Positions 9,825 through 18,462 of a stretch of DNA of 64,000 nucleotides are shown piece by piece. The DNA is taken from contig NZ_CP071632.1 in NCBI RefSeq assembly GCF_017357385.1, forward strand, positions 191,501-255,500. Reading direction: 5' to 3'. This DNA is from Rhizobium sp. NZLR1. Lineage in GTDB: Bacteria; Pseudomonadota; Alphaproteobacteria; Rhizobiales; Rhizobiaceae. The notes below the pieces were generated by a model that made no database searches, had not been told where the DNA came from, and saw nothing but the letters and a program-made list of their open reading frames with translations. A program made the position numbers and the translations under genes. The stretch's first letter is position 1, and the number at the start of each line of letters is the position of its first letter.

Positions 9825-10204
9825 CGTCACCCCCTTGGTCCTATCCGATAGATTTATGCAATCATGCTAATAAAACATTGTCGAGTCCGGATTCGATGAT
9901 TGGAGTTTTTCACAGGATTAGCCCCAAATCGCTAGTTCAGGGGTAACGGAGACCGCAACGACCCGGGATCATGCGATCACGATCAACGAAAATAGCGTGA
10001 CGGGGAGGCCCGGCTTTCTGGCTGGGGTCCGCCACCGAGCCTCCCGGCTAGCCGACCCTGAACAAGCCGGCAGCGCCGACACGTTGCCGCCTTCCGGCCG
10101 ACGCGATCCAACCAGGATAACAGGGAGGGTTAAAGGGCCGTTAATATCCACCGGACCTGTCCCGATCGGGAGCATTCCGGGACGTAAGCTGGCGCCTCCG
10201 CTTG
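9825..10204. other. Intergenic region without a recognised gene
   Basis: About 380 bp between the 5' end of the RMF-like gene and the 3' end of the KTSC gene. It should contain the promoter of the minus-strand gene ending at 9585: an AT-rich stretch at about 9841-9880 (ATAGATTTATGCAATC...AATAAAACATTG) is the best candidate. No ORF with a ribosome site and no strong terminator was found. Confidence 0.4.
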
Positions 10205-10414
10205 TCAGGCAGCCAGTCTCCGAAACCGGGTTCTGATCCGGTCGAGGTAATAATGGCCGGGAGACGGCGCCACTGTCATCGCATGGGCTTCCGAGGACGG
10301 AACGCCTTCGAACAGCCGCTCCTCCCCATTCTTGAAGCAAATCCTGAGCCGCGCGTCTTCCTGGCTGAAATAGACGGACTTGATGATCTTCGACTTTACC
10401 GACAGTTCTTCCAC
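10205..10414 (-). CDS. KTSC domain protein
   Basis: 69 residues, GTG start at 10414 with a GGAG about 10 nt upstream. The sequence has the KTSC pattern: SKIIKSVYFSQEDARLRICF (strand pair), FKNGEERLFEGVP (the KNG...Y/F..VP core), then APSPGHYYLDRIRTRF. KTSC domains occur alone in bacteria and fused to lysyl-tRNA synthetases; their function is not established, though RNA-related roles have been proposed. No operon partner is adjacent. Confidence 0.75.
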   Translation of the reverse strand: MEELSVKSKIIKSVYFSQEDARLRICFKNGEERLFEGVPSSEAHAMTVAPSPGHYYLDRIRTRFRRLAA

Positions 10415-10635
10415 CTGTTTAATCTCCGTGTTTTAGTTTGGCAGAAGATAAACCCAAACGTGCAAAGACGCGGTGAAGCGGCATGGTAAAAAATCAGGAA
10501 TCGTTCGACGCGCTGTGGGCCGTCGACATATTCTTGGTTCCCAGCACGTTGATGACGCGCCCTGCATTTGACAGCGCTGTATTTTGATGACGATATCTCG
10601 ACTCGGCAGCGAGCGGCAGGCTAGCAGGGGTGACA

Positions 10636-11373
10636 ATGCTGAGTGACACGATTTCCTTCCTAAGGCATAATCTGTTTCTTATTTGTTTTGTTGTTGCAAT
10701 AAGTTGCGCGGTCATAGTATTTTCTGAGTACAATGAGAGCAGTCGTGGCGGTTCAACTCAGTTTTTTGTTGCGCTATATTTAGGATATTGTGCCCAAAAT
10801 ACCATATTGAGCGGAACGGAACGAGTGCAGATCAACCGAGGGATGGTTGGGTTTGGCAGCTACATCTGGAAAAATTTCCTCATTGTGCTTGTCGTAATGG
10901 CTATCGTAATCGGCCTCCCTCTCGCCTTCGGCGCCGCTTCCTTGTCGACGGGTGGACTTGTACTGGTATGCGGCGGGCTGTTCGCAATTAGCTATCCGTC
11001 GCTCCTCGCCCTTGTCGGAACCTGGCCGACTGCCGGAATTGCAGGTTCAACCAGCGGACTTGCAGATGCCTTTGCCAGGGGCCGACATGGCTTCGTTCCA
11101 ACCTTTTTGCGCCTGTTTGCCGGGATTATTCTTCCCTCTATCGTTCCGTTTCTATTGATGGCCATAGCGGCGTCTATGTCATACCAAGCGGCTGCTGTTT
11201 TTCAGGGTGGAAAAATAAGCCTCGCGGCTTTGGCACTGCTTATTGTTTCGCAAAGCCTAGGGACATTTGGAATATGCTATGCCTCCATCGTTCTGGCTCG
11301 CAAATTTCAGATGTCCGAGGGAGGGCTTCATACAATCTCAGCGACAAGCGAGATCTCGGAAATTTTCCAATAG
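10636..11373 (+). CDS. Multi-pass membrane protein of unknown function, lower G+C
   Basis: 245 residues with about six predicted membrane helices (roughly 10-28, 37-52, 78-97, 104-125, 158-178 and 195-220). The ATG at 10636 follows AGGGG by 5 nt; a GTG at 10630 overlaps that site. No domain is recognised. A distinctive loop STSGLADAFARGRHGFVPTF lies between helices 4 and 5. Codon use (ATA, TTA, AGT, ATT) and base composition in the first 300 bp are more A+T-rich than the flanking genes, and it sits close to a tRNA gene, which together suggest horizontal acquisition. There is no operon partner. Confidence 0.6.
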   Translation: MLSDTISFLRHNLFLICFVVAISCAVIVFSEYNESSRGGSTQFFVALYLGYCAQNTILSGTERVQINRGMVGFGSYIWKNFLIVLVVMAIVIGLPLAFGAASLSTGGLVLVCGGLFAISYPSLLALVGTWPTAGIAGSTSGLADAFARGRHGFVPTFLRLFAGIILPSIVPFLLMAIAASMSYQAAAVFQGGKISLAALALLIVSQSLGTFGICYASIVLARKFQMSEGGLHTISATSEISEIFQ

Positions 11374-11607
11374 GTATCCGTAACCGTGATCACGTTGGAT
11401 CGTTCTTGGCAGGCAATTCGATCGCCGGGCGGCTGAGCGAAAAGGCTTTTGAGTTCTGTCCCACAAGTCGGAGCCTCAAGCTTCTTCGAGTCGGTTTCGT
11501 CATGGTCAGGTGAGAAGCGCAGATGTCTGCAAGCGCAGACTGTTCTCCGGGTACGCGCCTTCGGGCACGCAATCGATTTTCTCGAATCTTGCGGTGTCGC
11601 TGAAGAT

Positions 11608-11624
11608 GCAAGGGGTCCCCTTGC
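11608..11624. repeat. 17-bp palindrome 3' of tRNA-Ser
   Basis: GCAAGGGG-T-CCCCTTGC is a perfect 8-bp-arm palindrome ending 5 bp from the 3' end of the minus-strand tRNA gene. It could be a processing or termination hairpin (no T-tract follows) or a protein site. Confidence 0.6.
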
Positions 11625-11628
11625 GGTA

Positions 11629-11718
11629 TGGCGGACAGGGTGGGATTCGAACCCACGGTACGCTTTCACGTACACACGCGTTCCAGGCGTGCGCCTTAAA
11701 CCACTCGGCCACCTGTCC
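11629..11718 (-). tRNA. tRNA-Ser (anticodon GGA)
   Basis: A 90-nt class II tRNA on the minus strand. The acceptor stem GGACAGG pairs with CCTGTCC, followed by discriminator G and an encoded CCA. The anticodon loop CTGGAAC gives GGA, flanked by the stem CACGC/GCGTG. There is a long variable arm (TACG...CGTA) and a GGTTCGAATCC T-loop. It reads UCC and UCU codons. Confidence 0.96.
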
Positions 11719-11767
11719 TTCTTTGGCGTTCGCGCCTGGATAGGAGCAAATCGTCGGAACGGCGCGA

Positions 11768-11795
11768 TATATACCGATGAATTTTTGTCGATCAA
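11768..11795 (-). promoter_or_regulatory. Probable sigma-70-type promoter of tRNA-Ser
   Basis: On the minus strand TTGATC (-35) and TATATA (-10) are separated by 16 nt, about 50 bp before the mature tRNA 5' end. This fits the rhizobial housekeeping consensus; the call is from motif matching only. Confidence 0.55.
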
Positions 11796-11945
11796 CCGAA
11801 ATCTAACAGTTTTTTGACTTCTTCAGATAAAACTCGCCTCGACCCGTCCATTGTGCTTCACATCATCGATGACTATGTAATTCTCAAGGTGGAGAATGGC
11901 GCGGCCGGCCGGAATTGTCTGGCATAACGAGCGTCGGAGGAATTG

Positions 11946-12263
11946 ATGCGTTTCCTGTTGCGTCTGGCCAGCCTTGTCGCGCTTGCGGCGGCCGTTATTG
12001 CCGGGACCATCGATTCGATCCAATCGGTTGCAGCGTCCTCAGTGGTGATGACGCCGATCTCCGATGCCTGGCAGGATGTGAGCCCGACAACCCTCATGTC
12101 GCTGCAATCCTCCCTTTCCTACTATGTCCACCCGCGGTTCTACACCTTCATCTTCCAATGGCTGATGCTCCAGCCGGCCTTTGCCGTTTTCCTGGTGATC
12201 GCGCTGCTTCTCTGGATGATCGGTTATAAGAAGCCGCCGGTGGCTGGTCGCTTCACCGCATAG
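11946..12263 (+). CDS. Small two-helix membrane protein, unknown function
   Basis: 105 residues. An N-terminal hydrophobic segment (about 3-22, possibly signal anchor) and a second helix at about 73-95 (LQPAFAVFLVIALLLWMIGY) flank a periplasmic loop of about 50 residues. The ATG at 11946 follows GGAGGA by 4 nt, a strong ribosome site; a TTG one codon earlier is unlikely. No named domain is recognised. It stands alone between tRNA-Ser and the nucleoside importer genes. Confidence 0.68.
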   Translation: MRFLLRLASLVALAAAVIAGTIDSIQSVAASSVVMTPISDAWQDVSPTTLMSLQSSLSYYVHPRFYTFIFQWLMLQPAFAVFLVIALLLWMIGYKKPPVAGRFTA

Positions 12264-12579
12264 GCAAGCCCTTTTGCCGCCGCGACCCGGCCGGGAATCC
12301 GATCGGCCTCCATTGTTTCCGTAGCCCCGACATGGCTGCCGGATTGGCTGGAAATTTCGCATCCCGACGACGGAAATGTCTAAAAATCAGCCCCGAAGAA
12401 CGGATTTTCGGCAATCGCTGCAAATCTTTACCAGCTGAAAAATTTCTGGTGAATTTTTCCGTGAGCCATGCAAGGATGCACGCAGCCAGGCCTCCGGGGG
12501 GAGGTCGGTGGTTCCGCAGACATGTCCGAAAAGGACTTGCGGGAGGACCCCTAACGAATAGCAACAACAGGGCTGCACA
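12264..12579. other. Long leader region upstream of nucleoside-binding protein gene
   Basis: 316 bp without a convincing ORF. An A+T-rich part (about 12370-12460) probably holds the promoter. Near its end a hairpin at 12514-12542 (CCGCA / TGCGG enclosing GTCC-GAAAA-GGAC) lies 37 nt before the start codon, so the transcript may have a structured 5' leader. It matches no riboswitch class that I know. Confidence 0.45.
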
Positions 12580-13572
12580 ATGAAAAAAACCCTTCTCACT
12601 CTCCTTGCCGTGGCTGCCATGTCGACGACGGCGCTCGCTGCCGATGTCAAGCCGGCGCTGGTTTACGGCACCGGCGGGAAGTTCGATAAGTCCTTCAACG
12701 AGGCGGCCTACAACGGCGCCGAGAAGTTCAAGGCCGAGACCGGCATTGCCTATCGCGACTTCGAGCCGACGGGCGACACCCAGGGCGAACAGGCCATCCG
12801 CAACTTTGCAAGCCGCGGTTTCAATCCGGTGGTAGCCGTTTCCTTCGCCTGGACCTCGGCCATCGAGAAGGTCGCAGCCGAATTCCCCGACACCAAGTTC
12901 ATCATCGTCGACTCCGTCGTCGATAAACCGAACGTTCGCTCGGTGGTCTACAAGGAAGAAGAAGGCTCTTACCTCGTCGGCGTTCTCGCCGGCATGGCAT
13001 CGAAGACCGGCAAGGTCGGCTTCGTCGGCGGCATGGACATTCCGCTGATCCGCAAGTTCGAATGTGGCTATGAACAGGGCGCACGCGCCGCCAAGGCCGA
13101 TGTCGAAGTTTTCCAGAACATGACCGGCACCACGGGTGCAGCCTGGAATGACCCGGTTCGCGGCGGCGAACTCACCAAGAACCAGATCGATCAGGGCGCC
13201 GATGTCATCTACGCGGCAGCTGGTGCTACCGGTCTCGGCGTTCTGCAGACGGCCGCCGACAACAAGAAGCTTTCGATCGGCGTCGATTCCAACCAGAACC
13301 ATCTGCATCCGGGCTCTGTTCTGACCTCGATGGTCAAGCGCGTCGATCTCGCCGTCTACAACGCCTATACCGACACTAAGAACGACAAGTTCACCGGTGG
13401 CGTCCAGGCGCTCGGCGTCAAGGAAGAGGGTGTCGGCGCAGCGATCGACGACAACAACAAGTCGTTGATCACGCCGGAAATGCAGGCGGCCGTCGACAAG
13501 GCCAAGGCCGATATCATCGCGGGGACCATCAAGGTTCACGATTACACCTCGGACAACGCTTGCCCGAAGTGA
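12580..13572 (+). CDS. BMP-family nucleoside-binding lipoprotein-like periplasmic protein of ABC importer
   Basis: 330 residues; periplasmic binding protein of the BMP/PnrA (Med) family, which binds purine and pyrimidine nucleosides. The signal peptide is MKKTLLTLLAVAAMSTTALA, with Ala-type cleavage and no lipobox, so it is soluble in the periplasm. Family segments: TGGKFDKSFNEAAYNG (12-27 of the mature protein), VVAVSFAW, GFVGGMDIPLIRKFECGYEQG and GVDSNQNHLHPGSVLTSM. AGGG lies 7 nt before the ATG. It heads a nucleoside uptake and catabolism gene set and is separated from its ATPase gene by a hairpin terminator that would give it excess transcript. Confidence 0.9.
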   Translation: MKKTLLTLLAVAAMSTTALAADVKPALVYGTGGKFDKSFNEAAYNGAEKFKAETGIAYRDFEPTGDTQGEQAIRNFASRGFNPVVAVSFAWTSAIEKVAAEFPDTKFIIVDSVVDKPNVRSVVYKEEEGSYLVGVLAGMASKTGKVGFVGGMDIPLIRKFECGYEQGARAAKADVEVFQNMTGTTGAAWNDPVRGGELTKNQIDQGADVIYAAAGATGLGVLQTAADNKKLSIGVDSNQNHLHPGSVLTSMVKRVDLAVYNAYTDTKNDKFTGGVQALGVKEEGVGAAIDDNNKSLITPEMQAAVDKAKADIIAGTIKVHDYTSDNACPK

Positions 13573-13604
13573 TCCGCGCCCGGAAATGATCGACGATTGA
13601 GATC

Positions 13605-13650
13605 GGGCGTATGGCGGAGGGGATTTTCGCCATACGCCCTTTTCTTATTT
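13605..13650 (+). terminator. Partial terminator/attenuator between binding protein and ATPase genes
   Basis: A 12-bp perfect stem, GGGCGTATGGCG (13605-13616) with CGCCATACGCCC (13628-13639), with an 11-nt loop and TTTTCTTATTT after it. It lies inside the importer operon, so partial read-through is expected to set a high ratio of binding protein to transporter. Confidence 0.85.
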
Positions 13651-13660
13651 GGAGCCTGCA

Positions 13661-15172
13661 GTGACAGATAAGCCCGCTATCGAGCTTGTCGGCATCGATA
13701 AGAAATTCGGTGCCGTCCATGCCAACAAGGACATCAACCTCACCGTCGCCAGGGGGACGATCCACGGCATCATCGGCGAAAACGGCGCCGGCAAATCGAC
13801 GCTGATGTCGATCATCTACGGTTTCTACCATGCCGATAGCGGCGAGATCCGCGTCAACGGCAATCCCGTCACCATCCGCGACAGCCAGGCGGCGATCGCC
13901 ACCGGCATCGGCATGGTGCACCAGCATTTCATGCTGGTCGACAATTTCACGGTGCTTGAGAACATCATGCTCGGCGCCGAAGGCGGCATGCTGCTGGCGA
14001 GAGGTGTTGCATCGGCCCGCGCCGAACTCAAGCGGCTGGAAACGGAATACGGTCTCGAGGTCGATCCGGATGCGCTGATCGAAGAGCTTCCGGTCGGCCT
14101 GCAGCAGCGCGTCGAAATCCTGAAAGCCATGTATCGCGGCGCCGAGATCCTGATCCTCGACGAACCCACCGGCGTGTTGACGCCGGCAGAGGCCGATCAC
14201 CTCTTCCGCATCCTCAAGGTGCTGCGCGACCAGGGCAAGACGATCATCCTCATCACCCATAAGCTGCGCGAGATCATGGCGATCACCGATACCGTCTCGG
14301 TCATGCGCCGCGGCGAGATGGTCGCGACCCGCAAGACGGCGGAAACGACGGTGGAGGAGCTTGCCGAGCTGATGGTTGGTCGCCGCGTGCTGCTGCGCGT
14401 ACAGAAAGGCGAGGCGAACCCCGGCGCCGCCGTGCTCTCCGTCCGCAACCTTTCGGTCAAGGACAATCGCGGCGTCACCATGGTCGACAATGTCTCCTTC
14501 GACGTGCGCGCCGGCGAGATCGTCGGCATTGCCGGGGTTGCCGGCAACGGCCAGTCCGAATTGCTGGAAGCGATTGCCGGCATCCGCAAGCCGACCTCCG
14601 GCGAAATCCTTCTCGACGGCCAGACGATCGACAAGGCCGATCCCGCCCGCCTGCGCGAACTCGGTCTCGCCCATATTCCCGAAGACCGCCACCACATGGG
14701 CTTGGTGCTGAAATTTGAGGAATACGAAAATTCCGTGCTCGGCTATCACCGGCGCCCGGGCTACAGCAAAGGTCCGCTACTTGATCTCGAAGCGATCCGC
14801 AAGGATGCGATGGAGATGATCGAGAAATACGATATCCGTCCGCCGAACCCGCGGCTGAAGACGGCGAATTTTTCCGGCGGCAACCAGCAGAAGATCGTCG
14901 TTGCCCGTGAGATCGAGCGCGATCCGAAGATGCTGATCATCGGCCAGCCGACCCGCGGCGTCGATATTGGCGCCATCGAATTCATCCACCGCCGGATCAT
15001 CGAAATGCGTGACGCCGGCAAGGCGATCCTGCTCGTCTCCGTCGAACTCGATGAAGTCCGCTCCCTTTCAGACCGTATCCTTGTCATGTTTGCCGGCCAT
15101 GTGGTCGGCGAGAAGACGCCCGATGCCGGTGAACAGACCCTCGGCCTGATGATGGCCGGCATTGCCGCGTGA
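13661..15172 (+). CDS. Nucleoside ABC importer ATP-binding protein (tandem domains)
   Basis: 503 residues; two fused ATPase domains as in sugar/nucleoside (RbsA, YufO/NupO-type) importers. Domain 1 has Walker A GENGAGKST (about 37), a Q-loop in MVHQHFMLV, Walker B ILILDEPT and switch His in ITHK. Domain 2 has a degenerate Walker A (GVAGNGQSE, lacking Lys), signature FSGGNQQK and a Walker B variant LIIGQPTRGVD; such asymmetry is normal in this family. The GTG start at 13661 follows TTTGGAG by 8 nt; a TTG at 13649 is rejected. It powers the two permeases encoded next. Confidence 0.9.
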   Translation: MTDKPAIELVGIDKKFGAVHANKDINLTVARGTIHGIIGENGAGKSTLMSIIYGFYHADSGEIRVNGNPVTIRDSQAAIATGIGMVHQHFMLVDNFTVLENIMLGAEGGMLLARGVASARAELKRLETEYGLEVDPDALIEELPVGLQQRVEILKAMYRGAEILILDEPTGVLTPAEADHLFRILKVLRDQGKTIILITHKLREIMAITDTVSVMRRGEMVATRKTAETTVEELAELMVGRRVLLRVQKGEANPGAAVLSVRNLSVKDNRGVTMVDNVSFDVRAGEIVGIAGVAGNGQSELLEAIAGIRKPTSGEILLDGQTIDKADPARLRELGLAHIPEDRHHMGLVLKFEEYENSVLGYHRRPGYSKGPLLDLEAIRKDAMEMIEKYDIRPPNPRLKTANFSGGNQQKIVVAREIERDPKMLIIGQPTRGVDIGAIEFIHRRIIEMRDAGKAILLVSVELDEVRSLSDRILVMFAGHVVGEKTPDAGEQTLGLMMAGIAA

Positions 15173-15179
15173 GGCCTTT

Positions 15180-16283
15180 ATGAGCACTGCTTCCGTTCCG
15201 CTACCACACTGGATCAACTACGGCCTGATTCCGCTTTTAAACCTCGTCGTCGCCTTCCTGATCTCCGGTTTTGTCGTCTGGCTGATCGGCGAAAGCCCGC
15301 TAGACGCGCTGTCGCTGCTGCTCGAGGGCGCGCTCGGCAACGGCGAAGGCATCGGCTTCACGCTCTACTATGCGACGAGCTTCATTTTTACTGGCCTCTC
15401 CGTCGCGGTGGCAATCCATGCCGGCCTCTTCAACATCGGCTCCGAAGGCCAGGCCTATGTCGGCGGTCTCGGCTGCGCGCTGGTGGCACTGGCGCTCGAT
15501 CGTTACGTGCCCTGGTATGTGACGATGCCGATCGCCGTCATCGGCGCAGGTCTCTTTGGTGCGGCCTGGGCCTTCATCCCCGCTTTCCTCCAGGCAAAGC
15601 GCGGTAGCCACATCGTCATCACGACGATCATGTTCAACTATATCGCCGCCGCCCTCATGGTGTATCTGCTGGTGCACGTGCTGATCGTGCCGGGCAAGAT
15701 GGCGCCTGAAACCCGCACCTTCCTTGAGGGAGGGCAGCTTCCAAAGCTTGGTTGGCTCATGACGACGTTCGGAGCCAAGCTGGGTGCTGCGCCGTTCAAC
15801 GTCTCCTTTATCATCGCCCTTCTTGCCGCCTGGTTTGTCTGGGTCCTGATCTGGCGCACCAAGCTCGGCTTCGAGATGCGCACGCTGGGCGTCAGCCGAA
15901 CGGCGGCCGACTATGCCGGCATCCCCTATGCCCGCACGGTCATTGTCGCCATGCTGCTCTCCGGCGCCCTTGCCGGCATGATGGCGCTGAACCCCGTCAT
16001 GGGTTCGTCGGCCCGCCTGCAGGTGGAATTCGTCGGTGGTGCCGGCTTCGTCGGCATCGCCGTGTCGCTGATGGGCCGCAACCATCCGCTCGGCATCATC
16101 ATGGCGGCGATCCTGTTCGGCATCCTCTACCAGGGTGGCGATTGGGTCTCCTTCGAAATGCCGAACATCACCCGCGAGATGATCCTTGTCATCCAGGGTC
16201 TGGTGATCCTCTTCGCCGGCGCGCTGGAATACATGTTCCGGCCGGCGATGGTGCGGCTCTACCAACAGTTCAAGCGCGGTTAA
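15180..16283 (+). CDS. Nucleoside ABC importer permease 1
   Basis: 367 residues, about 9-10 membrane helices; branched-type (BPD_transp_2) permease. Family segments include GLFNIGSEGQAYVGGLG (about 90) and the cytoplasmic coupling region FEMRTLGVSRTAADYAGI (about 238-255). The ATG at 15180 follows GAGG and lies 7 nt after the ATPase stop; a longer frame from 15162 overlaps the ATPase and has no ribosome site. It forms the translocation channel with the next gene product. Confidence 0.9.
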   Translation: MSTASVPLPHWINYGLIPLLNLVVAFLISGFVVWLIGESPLDALSLLLEGALGNGEGIGFTLYYATSFIFTGLSVAVAIHAGLFNIGSEGQAYVGGLGCALVALALDRYVPWYVTMPIAVIGAGLFGAAWAFIPAFLQAKRGSHIVITTIMFNYIAAALMVYLLVHVLIVPGKMAPETRTFLEGGQLPKLGWLMTTFGAKLGAAPFNVSFIIALLAAWFVWVLIWRTKLGFEMRTLGVSRTAADYAGIPYARTVIVAMLLSGALAGMMALNPVMGSSARLQVEFVGGAGFVGIAVSLMGRNHPLGIIMAAILFGILYQGGDWVSFEMPNITREMILVIQGLVILFAGALEYMFRPAMVRLYQQFKRG

Positions 16284-16293
16284 GGAGCGGGCG

Positions 16294-17265
16294 ATGGATT
16301 ATTATGACATCTTCATCAGCGTTCTGAGCTCGACCATCCGCCTGTCGATCCCGCTGATCTTCACCGCCCTTGCCGGTCTGTTTTCGGAACGCGCCGGCAT
16401 CTTCGATATCGGCCTTGAGGGCAAGATGCTGGGCTCGGCCTTTGCTGCCGCCTGCATCGCCTATCTCACCGATTCGGCCTGGCTCGGGCTCGGTGCCGGC
16501 ATCGTCTGTTCGGTGGCGCTCAGCCTGGTGCATGGCTTTGCCTCGATCACCAACCGCGGCAATCAGATCGTCTCGGGTGTGGCGATCAACTTCTTCATCG
16601 CCGGCATCACCATCGTGCTCGGTCAGGCCTGGTTCGGCCAAGGCGGGCGCACGCCGCAGCTGTCGCCGGATGCGCGTTTCGCACCGATCATCCTGCCGGG
16701 TGCCGATGCCGCCCGCGACATACCGATCTTCGGCCCGCTTTATGCCAATGTCATATCGGGCAACAATATTCTGACCTACCTCGCCTTTCTTGCCGTGCCG
16801 TTTTCCTGGTGGGTGCTTTACCGCACCCGCTTCGGCCTGCGGCTGCGCGCCGTCGGCGAAAACCCCGGTGCGGTGGATACGGCCGGCATCTCGGTCGCCT
16901 GGCTGCGCTACCGCGCCGTCATGTGCGCCGGCATCCTCTGCGGCTTTGCCGGCACCTATCTGGCAATCGCCCAGTCCGCCGCCTTCATCAAGGACATGTC
17001 GGCCGGCAAGGGCTACATCGCGCTCGCCGCCCTCGTCTTCGCCAAGTGGAAGCCGGTGCCGGTGATGTTTGCCTGCCTGCTCTTCGGCTTCCTCGATGCG
17101 CTGGCCAATTTCATGCAGGGCAAGCAGGTGCCGCTGATCGGCGAAGTGCCAGTGCAGGTCTTTCAGGCGCTGCCCTATATCCTGACCTGCGTCCTGCTTG
17201 CCGGCTTCATCGGCGTCGCGACCCCGCCGAAAGCCGGCGGCGTGCCCTATACGAAGGAGCGTTGA
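16294..17265 (+). CDS. Nucleoside ABC importer permease 2
   Basis: 323 residues, about 8-9 membrane helices; the shorter partner permease of BMP-type importers. Diagnostic stretches are FSERAGIFDIGLEGKMLGS (about 30-48), FASITNRGNQIVSG and LRAVGENPGAVDTAGIS (coupling helix, about 185-201). Starts 10 nt after permease 1 with GGAG upstream. The stop lies directly before cdd (TGATATG), so import and nucleoside deamination are cotranscribed. Confidence 0.9.
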   Translation: MDYYDIFISVLSSTIRLSIPLIFTALAGLFSERAGIFDIGLEGKMLGSAFAAACIAYLTDSAWLGLGAGIVCSVALSLVHGFASITNRGNQIVSGVAINFFIAGITIVLGQAWFGQGGRTPQLSPDARFAPIILPGADAARDIPIFGPLYANVISGNNILTYLAFLAVPFSWWVLYRTRFGLRLRAVGENPGAVDTAGISVAWLRYRAVMCAGILCGFAGTYLAIAQSAAFIKDMSAGKGYIALAALVFAKWKPVPVMFACLLFGFLDALANFMQGKQVPLIGEVPVQVFQALPYILTCVLLAGFIGVATPPKAGGVPYTKER

Positions 17266-17266
17266 T

Positions 17267-17656
17267 ATGTCCCACGACCTGTTCGAAGCCGCCCGCGGCG
17301 CGATGGCTTTTGCCCATGCGCCCTATTCGAAATTCCCGGTCGGTGCGGCGATCCGCGCCGAGGACGGCAAGGTCTATACCGGCGCCAACATCGAAAACCT
17401 GTCCTTTCCGCAAGGGTGGTGTGCCGAGCCGACGGCGATCAGCGCCATGATCATGGGCGGCGCCAAGAAGATCGTCGAAATGGCGGTCATTGCCGAGAAG
17501 CTGCCGCTCTGCCCGCCCTGCGGCGGTTGCCGCCAGAAGATCTCCGAATTCGCCTCCAAGGAGACGAAGATCTATCTCTGTGATGACGCAGGCGTGCAGA
17601 AGACGATGACGATGGAAGAGCTTCTTCCCTTCAGCTTCGAGACCGAACTCGGATGA
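17267..17656 (+). CDS. cdd: Cytidine deaminase
   Basis: 129 residues, the short homotetrameric type. It hydrolyses cytidine and deoxycytidine to (deoxy)uridine in the cytoplasm. Substrate-binding NIENLSF is followed by the CAE motif (zinc Cys and catalytic Glu, about residues 53-55) and PCGGCRQ (two zinc Cys, about 85-91). The ATG at 17267 lies 1 nt after the permease stop, with AAGGAG upstream; a longer frame from 17198 inside the permease gene is rejected. The end overlaps the next gene by 4 nt (ATGA). Confidence 0.94.
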   Translation: MSHDLFEAARGAMAFAHAPYSKFPVGAAIRAEDGKVYTGANIENLSFPQGWCAEPTAISAMIMGGAKKIVEMAVIAEKLPLCPPCGGCRQKISEFASKETKIYLCDDAGVQKTMTMEELLPFSFETELG

Positions 17657-18462
17657 AGGCGACAGTCAACCTGCTTGCCGCTTTGCTCGGCGGCATCAAG
17701 CCGCGCCACGGCATCGTGCTCGGCTCCGGTCTCGGCTCCCTGGTCGGCCAGCTGGACGGCGCCGTGCGTGTTCCCTATCGCGACCTGCCGGGCTTTCCCG
17801 TCAGTGCCGTCTCCGGTCACGCGGGCGAAGTCGTCGCCGGCCGCCTTGGAGGCGTGCCTATCGTCATGCTCTCCGGCCGTGTGCATTATTACGAAAAGGG
17901 CGATGCCAGCGCCATGCGCCTGCCGATCGAGGTGCTGAAGGCGCTCGGCGTCGAAGCGCTGATCCTGACCAATTCTGCCGGATCGCTACGCGACGACCTG
18001 CCGCCCGGTTCGGTGATGCAAATCACCGATCACATCAACTATTCCGGCATGAACCCGCTGATCGGCGAGGAAAGCGACCATCGTTTCGTCGGTATGACCA
18101 ATGCCTATGATGCGGGCCTTGCTGGGGCGATGCAAAGGGCAGCGGCCAAACTCGAAATCGAGCTGGCGCGCGGTGTCTATATGTGGTTTTCGGGCCCGAG
18201 CTTCGAAACGCCCGCCGAAATCCGCATGGCCCGCATCCTCGGTGCCGATGCCGTCGGCATGTCGACGGTGCCCGAGGTCATCATTGCAAGAATGCTGGGC
18301 CTGAGGGTTGCCGCCGCCTCGGTTATCACCAACTATGGGGCTGGCATGACCGGCAATGAGCTCAGCCATGAAGAAACCAAGGACATGGCGCCCATCGGCG
18401 GCGCCCGTCTCGCCGCCATATTGAAAGACATGATTGCGGCCGGAGGAAGTAAAGATGAATAG
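17653..18462 (+). CDS. Purine nucleoside phosphorylase (PNP family 2, trimeric type)
   Basis: 269 residues. Phosphorolyses purine (deoxy)nucleosides to base plus (deoxy)ribose-1-phosphate. Motifs: GSGLG phosphate loop (about 24-28), SGRVHYYEKGD with catalytic His (about 76-86), TNSAGSL, FSGPSFETPAEIRM and DAVGMSTVPEVIIA, the family signature. The ATGA overlap with cdd shows translational coupling. The family includes PunA and XapA; exact base preference (guanosine, inosine, xanthosine) cannot be read from the sequence. Its stop overlaps deoC by 8 nt. Confidence 0.92.
   Translation: MKATVNLLAALLGGIKPRHGIVLGSGLGSLVGQLDGAVRVPYRDLPGFPVSAVSGHAGEVVAGRLGGVPIVMLSGRVHYYEKGDASAMRLPIEVLKALGVEALILTNSAGSLRDDLPPGSVMQITDHINYSGMNPLIGEESDHRFVGMTNAYDAGLAGAMQRAAAKLEIELARGVYMWFSGPSFETPAEIRMARILGADAVGMSTVPEVIIARMLGLRVAAASVITNYGAGMTGNELSHEETKDMAPIGGARLAAILKDMIAAGGSKDE

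Noticed and set aside
11373..11718. Prophage or integrative element attached at tRNA-Ser
   Set aside because: No integrase, no duplicated tRNA 3' end and no phage gene in the surrounding 10 kb.
12264..12579. Purine-type riboswitch upstream of the nucleoside-binding protein gene
   Set aside because: The hairpins do not match the three-way junction or conserved loops of known purine or preQ1 classes; only an unspecific structured leader can be claimed.
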